DNA of 64,000 bases, taken from Atopobium sp. (GTDB lineage Bacteria > Actinomycetota > Coriobacteriia > Coriobacteriales > Atopobiaceae). Positions 50,819-58,379 of the stretch are shown here, in pieces; within the stretch, counting starts at the first letter, position 1, and each line of letters begins with the position of its first letter. The stretch covers positions 1 through 64,000 of the forward strand of contig JABZHR010000001.1 of the NCBI GenBank assembly GCA_015258715.1, given 5' to 3'. Position numbers and translations under genes: made by a program. The notes under the pieces are model-generated. The model saw only the letters and a list, made by a program, of their open reading frames with translations. It did no database searches and was not told the origin of the DNA.

Positions 50819-52420
50819 TTAGCTAGCAGTAACTGTGTTGACATCAATGAAGGACAGGCCGGTGGTTCCGATACCCTTGAAGCCCTTGAGAGCAACGCCG
50901 TTGCTGTTTGGCTTCTCGCTCCAGGAAGCGGTGAAGGTCTTAGCAAAGAGAACTGGGTACAGAGGTACGTTCTCAGCGATGATGTCGAAGCACTCGTTCC
51001 AAGTGGACTGCTGATCGGCACCAGACTGGCCAAGAGCCTTGGTCATGAGCTCGTGGAGCTTAGTCCACTCAGCGGACTCCTTCCATGGGCAACGCTTGGT
51101 CATCCAGACGTTATCGCCATACCACCAGTTGAGCAGCAGGTCGACGTCTGCACCGAAGCAGGAAGGATCACCAGGGGCAAGCAGGATGTCCCAGGAGCCG
51201 TCAGCTGCGTCGATTGCAGCATAGGTTGCTGGAGAAGTATCGGAAACGATGCTTACGTTAAAGCCAAGTGCATCAAGGTCGTTCTTGACCTGAGTTGCCA
51301 TGGACTTAACCTGCTCGTTATCGGTGGTGCGGAGAACAACATCACCAGGAGTGATGCCAGACTCAGAAATGAGCTTCTTAGCCTTATCAACATCGTGTGC
51401 ATAGACAGTGGATGCCTTGTGATAGTTAGCAAAGGAAGAAGGAAGGTAGCTGGTAGCAACCTCAGCCTGGCCAGAGAATGCGTTTGCAAGCATCTTGTCT
51501 GTATCAAGTGCATAGAGGCATGCCTGGCGAACCTTAACGTTGTCCCAAGGAGCCTTGCCAAGGTTGAACATTGCAAAGCGGACACCAAAGCCCTGGACAG
51601 CGTCAACGGTGCAGCCTGCGCCCTTGAGCTGGTCTACAGCGTCTGCAGGAACCATTTCCATAGCAAGGGTGGTTCCATCCTGCTGAGCGGTCAGACGAGC
51701 GGTTGGATCCTTAAGGACGTCATAGTGGAGCTTCTCGTCCTTAGCAGGAGTTGCGCCGTTGTAGTTTTTGTTAGGAACAAGGTCAAGAGTGTTGTCAGAG
51801 ATGGACTCAAACTGCCATGGACCAGAACCAACTGGCTGCTTCTTCATCTCGTCCTGAGAGCTGCTTGCTGGAACAACGCGAACGATGGACAGACGCTCCT
51901 TGAGGAGGGAGAAGTTAGCAATAGTGGTCTTAACGGTGACAGTCTTGTCATCCTTCTTCTCTACGGAAGCAATTGGAGCGAGCATTGGGACGTAGACGCT
52001 ACCCTTAGCAGCGGAACGGTTGAAGGACTCAACAACGTCATCTGCCTTTACCTCGTTACCATCAGAGAACTTTGCGCCGTCACGGAGGGTAATCTCAAAG
52101 GTGTAATCGTCTACCTTCTTTGGATCAGCAGTAGCAAGCTCATTGAATGTAGAGTAGTCATGGAAGTTAAGACCGTAGAGGCCCTCAACTACCTGCCAGT
52201 TAACACCAAGAGCAAGTGCTGATGAAGTAGTAGATGGATCATAGTTCTGGGTTGAATAAGCGGTACCAGCAGTAATTGTGCCGCCGCCTTCCTTTCCAGA
52301 TGGAGCTTCAGCTGCCTTCTGCTGTCCGCCACCGCAAGCGGTGAGACCAAGACCAGCTGCTACAGTTGCTCCGCCAAGGAAGCCGCGACGCGAAAGTGGA
52401 CGGTTAATAAACTCGCTCAT
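50819..52420 (-). CDS. Family-5 ABC substrate-binding lipoprotein of the nan island
   Basis: A 533-residue solute-binding protein. The N-terminus has a twin-arginine motif LSRRGFLGG and a lipobox LTAC, so a Tat-exported lipoprotein is likely. The body follows the family (TSSALALGVNWQVVEGLYG, QPVGSGPWQFESISDNTLDLVPN). Family-5 binding proteins usually take peptides, but the SatA protein of Haemophilus ducreyi takes sialic acid. The downstream nan genes make sialic acid the preferred guess here. GAGG lies 7 nt before the ATG. Confidence 0.85.
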   Translation of the reverse strand: MSEFINRPLSRRGFLGGATVAAGLGLTACGGGQQKAAEAPSGKEGGGTITAGTAYSTQNYDPSTTSSALALGVNWQVVEGLYGLNFHDYSTFNELATADPKKVDDYTFEITLRDGAKFSDGNEVKADDVVESFNRSAAKGSVYVPMLAPIASVEKKDDKTVTVKTTIANFSLLKERLSIVRVVPASSSQDEMKKQPVGSGPWQFESISDNTLDLVPNKNYNGATPAKDEKLHYDVLKDPTARLTAQQDGTTLAMEMVPADAVDQLKGAGCTVDAVQGFGVRFAMFNLGKAPWDNVKVRQACLYALDTDKMLANAFSGQAEVATSYLPSSFANYHKASTVYAHDVDKAKKLISESGITPGDVVLRTTDNEQVKSMATQVKNDLDALGFNVSIVSDTSPATYAAIDAADGSWDILLAPGDPSCFGADVDLLLNWWYGDNVWMTKRCPWKESAEWTKLHELMTKALGQSGADQQSTWNECFDIIAENVPLYPVLFAKTFTASWSEKPNSNGVALKGFKGIGTTGLSFIDVNTVTAS

Positions 52421-52445
52421 TTCTGCCTCTTTCTAAAACTCTCCT

Positions 52446-52498
52446 TGCCACAACGTGGCACCAATGCCACTTGTGTGGCTTACATCTACATAACTATA
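52446..52498 (-). promoter_or_regulatory. Candidate operator and -10 element of the nan transporter operon
   Basis: Two adjacent palindromes, TGCCAC-AAC-GTGGCA (52446-52460) and TGCCAC-TTGT-GTGGC (52465-52478), lie between a -10-like TATAGT (52493-52498, minus strand) and the start codon. A repressor bound there would block transcription. No regulator gene is in the island, so its identity is unknown. The 421-bp gap upstream of this gene also holds two hairpins and short direct repeats. Confidence 0.5.
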
Positions 52499-52630
52499 GG
52501 AAGAAAAGATATTTGTTCTAAAGACAGTTCGCCCAACGGTATTAATTTCTCGCTCATTGGCTGCTCAAAATATGAAAACGTGTTTTGTTGTATTATTTAC
52601 TGCATATAAATCTTAATAGCAGCTAAGAAG

Positions 52631-52650
52631 GCCCGCAGTTAGCGGGCTTT
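52631..52650 (+). terminator. Orphan plus-strand terminator
   Basis: GCCCGC-AGTTA-GCGGGC is followed on the plus strand by TTTACTATTATTTTA. Both flanking genes are on the minus strand, so it serves no known gene. A short transcript from the preceding AT-rich region, or a leftover from a lost gene, would explain it. Confidence 0.55.
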
Positions 52651-52782
52651 ACTATTATTTTACCTTACTTAATATATAAAATATTTAACTAACTACATAA
52701 GTAGTAATTATTGTCAACTACCGTTTACCGATGTTTTACTACCGTTTGCCTTTAGAAATTACGGATATGTTGTGGAGATTAA

Positions 52783-52815
52783 ACAAGAGTCAGCCCAAAA
52801 TGAACTGACTCTTGT
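52783..52815 (-). terminator. Hairpin after the orphan gene
   Basis: ACAAGAGTCAG (52783-52793) pairs perfectly with CTGACTCTTGT (52805-52815), 26 bp past the stop. The T tract is short (TTTAAT). Confidence 0.65.
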
Positions 52816-52841
52816 CTTAAAACAGCGAAAACACCACAAGA

Positions 52842-53489
52842 TTACTTAACTAAATCTATAACACGCTCAGGATTTGCCATAAAGTCCAAGTGTTCTTCCC
52901 CTAAATGAGATTCAATTATCTCTGATACTTGCTTATCATTTTTTTCGATATCAAAATTTCCATCTGCTGGACTATATCTTCCTAAATAACCATCAGCTAG
53001 GTACGGTGGCGGCCATCCACTTAACCCGAAGCCAAAAATACTCCAAACTAGACATCTATAATTTCTATTATGCATTTCTTGTAGCAGCCCAGCGTTCCTT
53101 GTTTGAATCCACATTTTTGGAGTTCCAAAATTAGACCCAATGGCAAATAGTCCTAAATCTTGCTCAACTGTTCCAACAACCTTTTCTTGAGAGCTTATTA
53201 CCCAATATAATTTTATATTCAATATAAGTTGGTTAGCTTGACTGACTCCTAAAAATGGCCCAGAGATAGTAGCGGTCTCTAAATCAATATTTTCTGCGGA
53301 CCCAAAATCAGACTTAAGACCATTTTTCTTATTCTCATATTGTTGCACAACATACTGAGCTGCCTGCTTTTTTAACTCTGGTAGCCTCATAGTATTCAAC
53401 TTAAAAAACCAGTTATTTATCAGCAAACCACAAATAACAAGAATTACAAATAATGACAGACCTTTTATAAACCTTTTTCTACGCTTCAT
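52842..53489 (-). CDS. Hypothetical membrane-anchored protein, AT-rich
   Basis: A 215-residue protein with a basic N-terminus (MKRRKRFIKG), one hydrophobic helix (about 11-28) and an otherwise soluble, probably extracellular body. The family is not recognised. Base use is clearly more AT-rich than the flanking operons and it has no operon partner, which suggests acquisition. GAGGTGACAGCAG lies before the ATG. A lipobox is not seen. Confidence 0.7.
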   Translation of the reverse strand: MKRRKRFIKGLSLFVILVICGLLINNWFFKLNTMRLPELKKQAAQYVVQQYENKKNGLKSDFGSAENIDLETATISGPFLGVSQANQLILNIKLYWVISSQEKVVGTVEQDLGLFAIGSNFGTPKMWIQTRNAGLLQEMHNRNYRCLVWSIFGFGLSGWPPPYLADGYLGRYSPADGNFDIEKNDKQVSEIIESHLGEEHLDFMANPERVIDLVK

Positions 53490-53631
53490 CTGCTGTCACC
53501 TCATTAGAACTGCATGTAGCAACCGACGTAAGAGTAATGACTAGGTAGTTCTAATGATATTCCGAGAGAGTATGTTTGAACAGTTCATCCGCCGGTTAAT
53601 GGTCATATTTCAGCGTTGAATGAAAAAAAAA

Positions 53632-53670
53632 TAAGAATGGCATCTTAATACGTCATAGCTACCATTCTTA
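53632..53670 (-). terminator. Terminator of the uvrA-ybaK-murJ-uvrC operon
   Basis: TAAGAATGG (53632-53640) pairs with CCATTCTTA (53662-53670). On the minus strand it is followed by an uninterrupted run of about nine T residues (53623-53631 region). Confidence 0.88.
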
Positions 53671-53700
53671 AAGCAAATAACTCCATTGCCTGATTTGGCT

Positions 53701-53934
53701 TTAGAGATTATGTTTCTTCATCTTTTGCTCAAAGAGCTCATTGATAATCTTTGCCATCTCTTCAACCTGTTGAGCACTAGGTTCATCCTCAAATGCAGCG
53801 TAAAGCTCTGGATACTCCCGAGCAATATACTCACAAGACTTACCCGTTGCATGACCACGTACAAAAAACGGAATACGCTTCATATACTCAGGTTTCACAA
53901 GCGACAAGATCTTCTCGTCTGCTGTTTTACTCAT
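53701..53934 (-). CDS. Small conserved-looking protein, unknown
   Basis: A 77-residue soluble protein (MSKTADEKILSLVKPEYMKRIPFFVRGH..) with charged helices and no recognised motif. The ATG at 53934 overlaps the uvrC stop by 8 nt behind GGGGAGG, so it is the translationally coupled last gene of the uvrA-uvrC operon. Function unknown. Confidence 0.72.
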   Translation of the reverse strand: MSKTADEKILSLVKPEYMKRIPFFVRGHATGKSCEYIAREYPELYAAFEDEPSAQQVEEMAKIINELFEQKMKKHNL

Positions 53935-55984
53935 GAGTTCCTCCCCTTGCATCTAACTTCTCATGTACAGCCATAGAGGATTCTTCCCAAGCTTTGAGTT
54001 CTTCATAAATAGTTTCTGCCAAGTTCACAGAAACACCTTTTACCTGAGAGATATCCTCAACACTTGCAGCCTTAAGTCGTTTAAAAGAGCCAAAATGGCG
54101 CATAATGTCTTTTTTGCGTTTAGGTCCTACACCAGGGATTTCGTCCAGAATAGAGACAGTCATTGCCTTATCTCTAAGCTCACGATGGAAGGTAATTGCA
54201 AAACGGTGAGACTCATCACGGACTTGCTTGATGAGATACAGAGAAGCTGACCCCGTAGGTAACACAATTGGCGTGTCGTCCCAAGGTACAAAGACTTCCT
54301 CATCAGACTTAGCAAGACCGCAGACAGGAATGTCTAGGCCTAGCTCATTGAGTTGATTGATGGCAGCGGTCAGCTGAGGTTTACCACCATCAACCACCAG
54401 CAAATCAGGTCGTGAGCCAAAGCGCTCATCTGCCATACGCTCTGGACTATACCTTCTTCCCAGGACCTCCGTCATTGAGACAAAGTCGTTTGCTTCATCA
54501 AGCTCAGCGCGAATCTTAAAGCGGCGATACTGGCTTTTATCAGCCTTTCCATTAGTAAAGACCACCATCGAGGCAACGGTAAAATTGCCGTGAAGCGTAG
54601 AGATATCAAAGCACTCAATGCGCAGTGGCGGCGCGTCAAGCGCAAGTGCGCTTTCCAACTGAAGAAGTGCCTGGTTAGTGCGGTCATCAGCATAGCCTGT
54701 GCGAATCATGTGGCGCATCAGTGCATGACGAGCGTTAGCAGAAGCCATCTGGAGAAGACGGAACTTCTCGCCACGCTGTGGGTGGTGAAGCACACAGTTG
54801 TGGCCTCGTTTTTGCGTCAGCCATTCGGACAAAACCTCTGCATCGAGAAGATCGATGGGCAGGTTAACCTCTGCGGGAATGTCAGCGGTTTCGTCGTAGT
54901 AGCGCTTCAAGAAGCCCGAAACCAGCTCCTCCTCGGAAACGTCCAAGCCTTTGTCCAGGATAAACTCAACCGAGCGGATGGTACGACCTTCTCGCACAAC
55001 AAAAACGCAGGCGGCGGAGATGGTTTCTTCTCGATAAATGCCAATGAGGTCAATGTTGACTGAGGTAGGAAACGTGACTTGCTGGCGGTCATCGAGATCA
55101 GAGAGTGAAGTCAGACGGGACTTGAGCCGAGCTGCCTTCTCAAAATCCAGGTCAGCGGCGGCTTCTTGCATCTGGTCTTTGAGCTCAGAGACAATCTCAG
55201 AGCGATTTCCGCGGAGGAAGTTCTCTACCTGTCTGACGTTCTTTGCATAGGAAACGGTATCAATGGCACCAACGCACACGCCAGGTCCCTTGCCTACGTG
55301 GTAATCAAAGCAGGGACGTCCCTTCTTTGCCAGCAGCAAGTTAGCAACAGCCGCCCCATCAGGGTCTTTTTCAAGCAAACGCTTGGCGCGTTTCCACTCC
55401 ACGCACGTAGCGGAGCAGATAGGCACTACTTTTCTGAGCGTCTCAATGGTCTGGCGAGCAGCGTAAGAATCAGTGTAGGGACCAAAATAGCGCGTACCCT
55501 TCTTGTGTTTCTCGCGCGTGTATTTTATTGCTGGGAAGGTATCCGACTCTGTAATAGCAATGTAGGGATAGCTCTTATCGTCTTTAAAGTCTACGTTGAA
55601 GTACGGGCGATACTGTGCAATAAGATTGCGCTCCAGCACCAATGCCTCGTGCTCGTTTTCTACCACGATGTAGTCAAAACTGCGCACGACCTGCATCATT
55701 AAAGGAATCTTAGCACGGTCATCTTGTAGTGTGACGTACTGCCTCATGCGAGCACGTAAGTTTTTAGCTTTGCCTACATAGATGACCTTGCCAGAACCAT
55801 CTTTCCAGAGGTAACAGCCTGGATCAGTGGGAACCTGATCAACCTGTTCTCTGATGGATACCAGGTCATCTGAAGGTTCGGAAGAAAATGACGGTGCAAG
55901 TCCTGGCGCGCCCGAAAGCACGTAGTTGGGGTCAAGATTGTTCTGAAAGTTATCTTTGCCGCCTCTGGCACCGCTTTTAGCCAT
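53927..55984 (-). CDS. uvrC: Excinuclease ABC subunit UvrC
   Basis: UvrC makes both incisions in nucleotide excision repair. The 685-residue protein has the GIY-YIG nuclease domain (PGCYLWKDGSGKVIYVGKAKNLRARM, about 53-78, with the first motif reading GCY), a Cys-rich block, the UVR motif (MQEAAADLDFEKAARLKSRL), the RNase H-like C-nuclease (IECFDISTLHGNFTVASMVVF, DLLVVDGGKPQL) and tandem HhH motifs (IPGVGPKRKKDIMRHFG). It has a roughly 45-residue N-terminal leader. It starts 1 bp after the murJ stop. Confidence 0.96.
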   Translation of the reverse strand: MAKSGARGGKDNFQNNLDPNYVLSGAPGLAPSFSSEPSDDLVSIREQVDQVPTDPGCYLWKDGSGKVIYVGKAKNLRARMRQYVTLQDDRAKIPLMMQVVRSFDYIVVENEHEALVLERNLIAQYRPYFNVDFKDDKSYPYIAITESDTFPAIKYTREKHKKGTRYFGPYTDSYAARQTIETLRKVVPICSATCVEWKRAKRLLEKDPDGAAVANLLLAKKGRPCFDYHVGKGPGVCVGAIDTVSYAKNVRQVENFLRGNRSEIVSELKDQMQEAAADLDFEKAARLKSRLTSLSDLDDRQQVTFPTSVNIDLIGIYREETISAACVFVVREGRTIRSVEFILDKGLDVSEEELVSGFLKRYYDETADIPAEVNLPIDLLDAEVLSEWLTQKRGHNCVLHHPQRGEKFRLLQMASANARHALMRHMIRTGYADDRTNQALLQLESALALDAPPLRIECFDISTLHGNFTVASMVVFTNGKADKSQYRRFKIRAELDEANDFVSMTEVLGRRYSPERMADERFGSRPDLLVVDGGKPQLTAAINQLNELGLDIPVCGLAKSDEEVFVPWDDTPIVLPTGSASLYLIKQVRDESHRFAITFHRELRDKAMTVSILDEIPGVGPKRKKDIMRHFGSFKRLKAASVEDISQVKGVSVNLAETIYEELKAWEESSMAVHEKLDARGGTHE

Positions 55985-55985
55985 G

Positions 55986-57869
55986 CTATGACCTTACGCG
56001 AGATACCAGTGAACGCAGCATGGCAGACTCTGGTGATTTGAAGAGGATTGCCAAGCCATAGGTAACCAAAACAGCTGGAATACCTGCAAAGATGCAGTAC
56101 AGCACGCCATAGAGCGCTCGGCCGTCTGGTACGCCAATAACGGCGCGCAGGCCCACCATAATAAGAAGTGCCGCCGCTGATCCTGCCAGGCCAAAAAGAA
56201 TTGAGCGAACAAACGCAAACACCATTGATTTGAGCCCGATCTGACCAAGGTGCTTACGCAGACTAATCAACATAATGGTGTCAATGACCACGTAGAAGAT
56301 GGCCGAGGTAGTTGCTACAAACATCATGCCAAAGTGAGAAGTACCCACCAGCAGCACCAAAACCTGCACGACAGAGCCAAGCGTTGCTGAAACAGCATAG
56401 AGCGTCATACGACGCATAGCAGAACAGACTTTTTGCAGGTACATACCAATGCCATACAAAGGCAAAGCAAGCGACTGACCAATCAAGAATTGCTGGGTTA
56501 ACAGCAGCTGGTCTTCTGTAAACTTGCTTGCTCCAATAATAGAAACAAGAGGCATCGAGAAGATCATCAGATACATCATGAACGGCACGGTAAAGAAAAG
56601 AATCTGGTTGATACCGTGCTTGAAGTCCTTCTTAAACTGATCCATATTCTCTTTTGCCCAGCTATCGGACAGCTCGGTAAAGAGGGCTGTAGTAATAGGC
56701 ACCGTCAAAATGGAATATGGCAGCGTGTACCAAAGACGAGCGTACGCCGCAATAGAAGCGCCCGATGCAGAAACGCTAAGCTGAGAGCTTGTCTGCACTG
56801 ACATAGTTACAAACGTGGCAACCACAACAATCAGAGCAGGCGCACCAATCTTAAGCGTCTCTTTAAGCGCGGGGTCTTTGAGGTTAATTCTCCACGAGAG
56901 CTTAATCCCCTTGCGCTTAAGTGACGGTACCTGAATCAGAACCTGAATCAGAACGCCCAGAGGATTTCCCAATGCAAGAATAAGTAGACCCAGCTCAGGA
57001 TTAGTGTTAACCAAGAAGGCATACGCAAAGAACGAGGCTGTAGTCACAAAGTTATTAAAAATAGGAGCCGCTGCTGGCCAGAGGTAGTCTCGCTCTGCAT
57101 TCAAAACACCAGAGAAAATGGTAGAGAAGCAATACAGCATAACCTCGATGACAAAGAACCTAAAGAAGTACACTGCCAGCGTTGGGTCAAAATCAGCACC
57201 TGCCGAGAAGGACTGTGTATACACCACTTCTGCGGCAAAGAAGAAGCCTAGAACCGCAACAAGTCCAGTTGCGACAACAACAATGGAAAGCAGGTTGGAG
57301 GTGTAGGCGTTTGCCTCATCCTGTCCAACCTTCTTCTTAATAGAAAGATATACCGGCAAAAAAGCCGTGGTGAGCATTCCCGCACCAACAAGCTCATAGA
57401 GCTGGTCAGGAAGGGTGTTTGCAATGGAATAGCAGCTTGCAAGAACGGTAGCACCCATAGCAAATGCTTGAGCCCAGGTTCTTAAAAAGCCCGTAATACG
57501 GCTAATCAGAACAAGCACGCTCATCATAGAGGTAGAACGGCTTAAGTCTTTTTGCTTGGACGCATCCTCTTCATCAGAAGAAGTCTCTTCACTATAAGAA
57601 TTACCTGCGCCGAAGTTACCGTCTGACACAGGGCTGTTATCTGCTTCAGAGTTATCCTCTTCAGCAGCAACTTCTTCGAGTTTCTGACTTACAATCTGCT
57701 CAAAGACTTCATCCTCAATTGGTTGATGAAACGTCTCTGGAACAACAATGTTATCCACTACAGGAGGCTCATCAAAGGTCTGATCAAGAGCTTTGCTCAG
57801 AGTTTCTTCAGATAAGGTTCCATCAGAAGACTCTGCTGAAAGTCGCATATGTTTGGGCTGATATGCCAC
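55986..57869 (-). CDS. murJ: Lipid II flippase MurJ
   Basis: MurJ flips lipid II across the membrane for peptidoglycan synthesis. The 627-residue protein has an acidic, low-complexity cytoplasmic leader of about 110 residues (EEVAAEEDNSEADNS.., YSEETSSDEEDASKQKDLS) before the 14-span MOP core, with MurJ blocks SRITGFLRTWAQAFAMGA, LPDQLYELVGAGMLTTAFLPVY and LGNPLGVLIQ. The start is GTG at 57869 sharing a base with the ybaK stop (TAGTG). Actinobacterial MurJ proteins often have extended termini. Confidence 0.93.
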   Translation of the reverse strand: MAYQPKHMRLSAESSDGTLSEETLSKALDQTFDEPPVVDNIVVPETFHQPIEDEVFEQIVSQKLEEVAAEEDNSEADNSPVSDGNFGAGNSYSEETSSDEEDASKQKDLSRSTSMMSVLVLISRITGFLRTWAQAFAMGATVLASCYSIANTLPDQLYELVGAGMLTTAFLPVYLSIKKKVGQDEANAYTSNLLSIVVVATGLVAVLGFFFAAEVVYTQSFSAGADFDPTLAVYFFRFFVIEVMLYCFSTIFSGVLNAERDYLWPAAAPIFNNFVTTASFFAYAFLVNTNPELGLLILALGNPLGVLIQVLIQVPSLKRKGIKLSWRINLKDPALKETLKIGAPALIVVVATFVTMSVQTSSQLSVSASGASIAAYARLWYTLPYSILTVPITTALFTELSDSWAKENMDQFKKDFKHGINQILFFTVPFMMYLMIFSMPLVSIIGASKFTEDQLLLTQQFLIGQSLALPLYGIGMYLQKVCSAMRRMTLYAVSATLGSVVQVLVLLVGTSHFGMMFVATTSAIFYVVIDTIMLISLRKHLGQIGLKSMVFAFVRSILFGLAGSAAALLIMVGLRAVIGVPDGRALYGVLYCIFAGIPAVLVTYGLAILFKSPESAMLRSLVSRVRS

Positions 57870-58378
57870 TAGTGCACCTCGCGAACAATATCTGCAAACG
57901 TAGCCGATACAAATGAAGCTAAATCTTCTGGAGAAAGCGTTAAACTGAGCCCGCGTTTTCCACCAGAGATATGGATGAGCTCAAAAAGCTGAGCGGTCTC
58001 ATCAATTATAGTGGGAAACTGCTTTTTCATACCAACGGGAGTGCAGCCACCACGAACATAACCCGTTAAACCCTCAAGCTCTTTAACAGGCAGCATGGAA
58101 AGGTTCTTTTGGCCAGACGCGGCTGCTGCTTTCTTAAGATCAAGCTCTTGATCTACAGGAATACAACACACCACATGCTCTCCGCTTGAAGACACGCAGA
58201 CAAGCGTTTTGAACGCAGCGTCTGGATCTTCTCCAAGCATCTCTGCAATATGAGTTCCCAACTCACCAGAAGGAACGTCTTCGTCCACCTCGTAAGATTG
58301 GAGCTCGTAAGCAATGCCGGCAGCATCAAGCTCCCTCATGGCATTTGTCTTTTGAACCTTTGCTGTTTTTCTCGCCAT
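57869..58378 (-). CDS. ybaK: Cys-tRNA(Pro) deacylase YbaK/EbsC type
   Basis: This enzyme hydrolyses mischarged Cys-tRNA(Pro). The 169-residue protein has the fold and blocks of the YbaK family: TNAMRELDAAGIAYELQSYEVDE, AAFKTLVCVSSSGEHVVCCIPVD, LDLKKAAAASGQKNLSML and GYVRGGCTPVGMKKQFPTIID. It lies 1 bp after uvrA and overlaps the murJ start. Confidence 0.93.
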   Translation of the reverse strand: MARKTAKVQKTNAMRELDAAGIAYELQSYEVDEDVPSGELGTHIAEMLGEDPDAAFKTLVCVSSSGEHVVCCIPVDQELDLKKAAAASGQKNLSMLPVKELEGLTGYVRGGCTPVGMKKQFPTIIDETAQLFELIHISGGKRGLSLTLSPEDLASFVSATFADIVREVH

Positions 58379-58379
58379 A

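Noticed and set aside
52631..52650. tRNA fragment or attachment site
   Set aside because: Only a single GC hairpin with a T-rich tail is present; no T-arm or anticodon arm and no integrase nearby.
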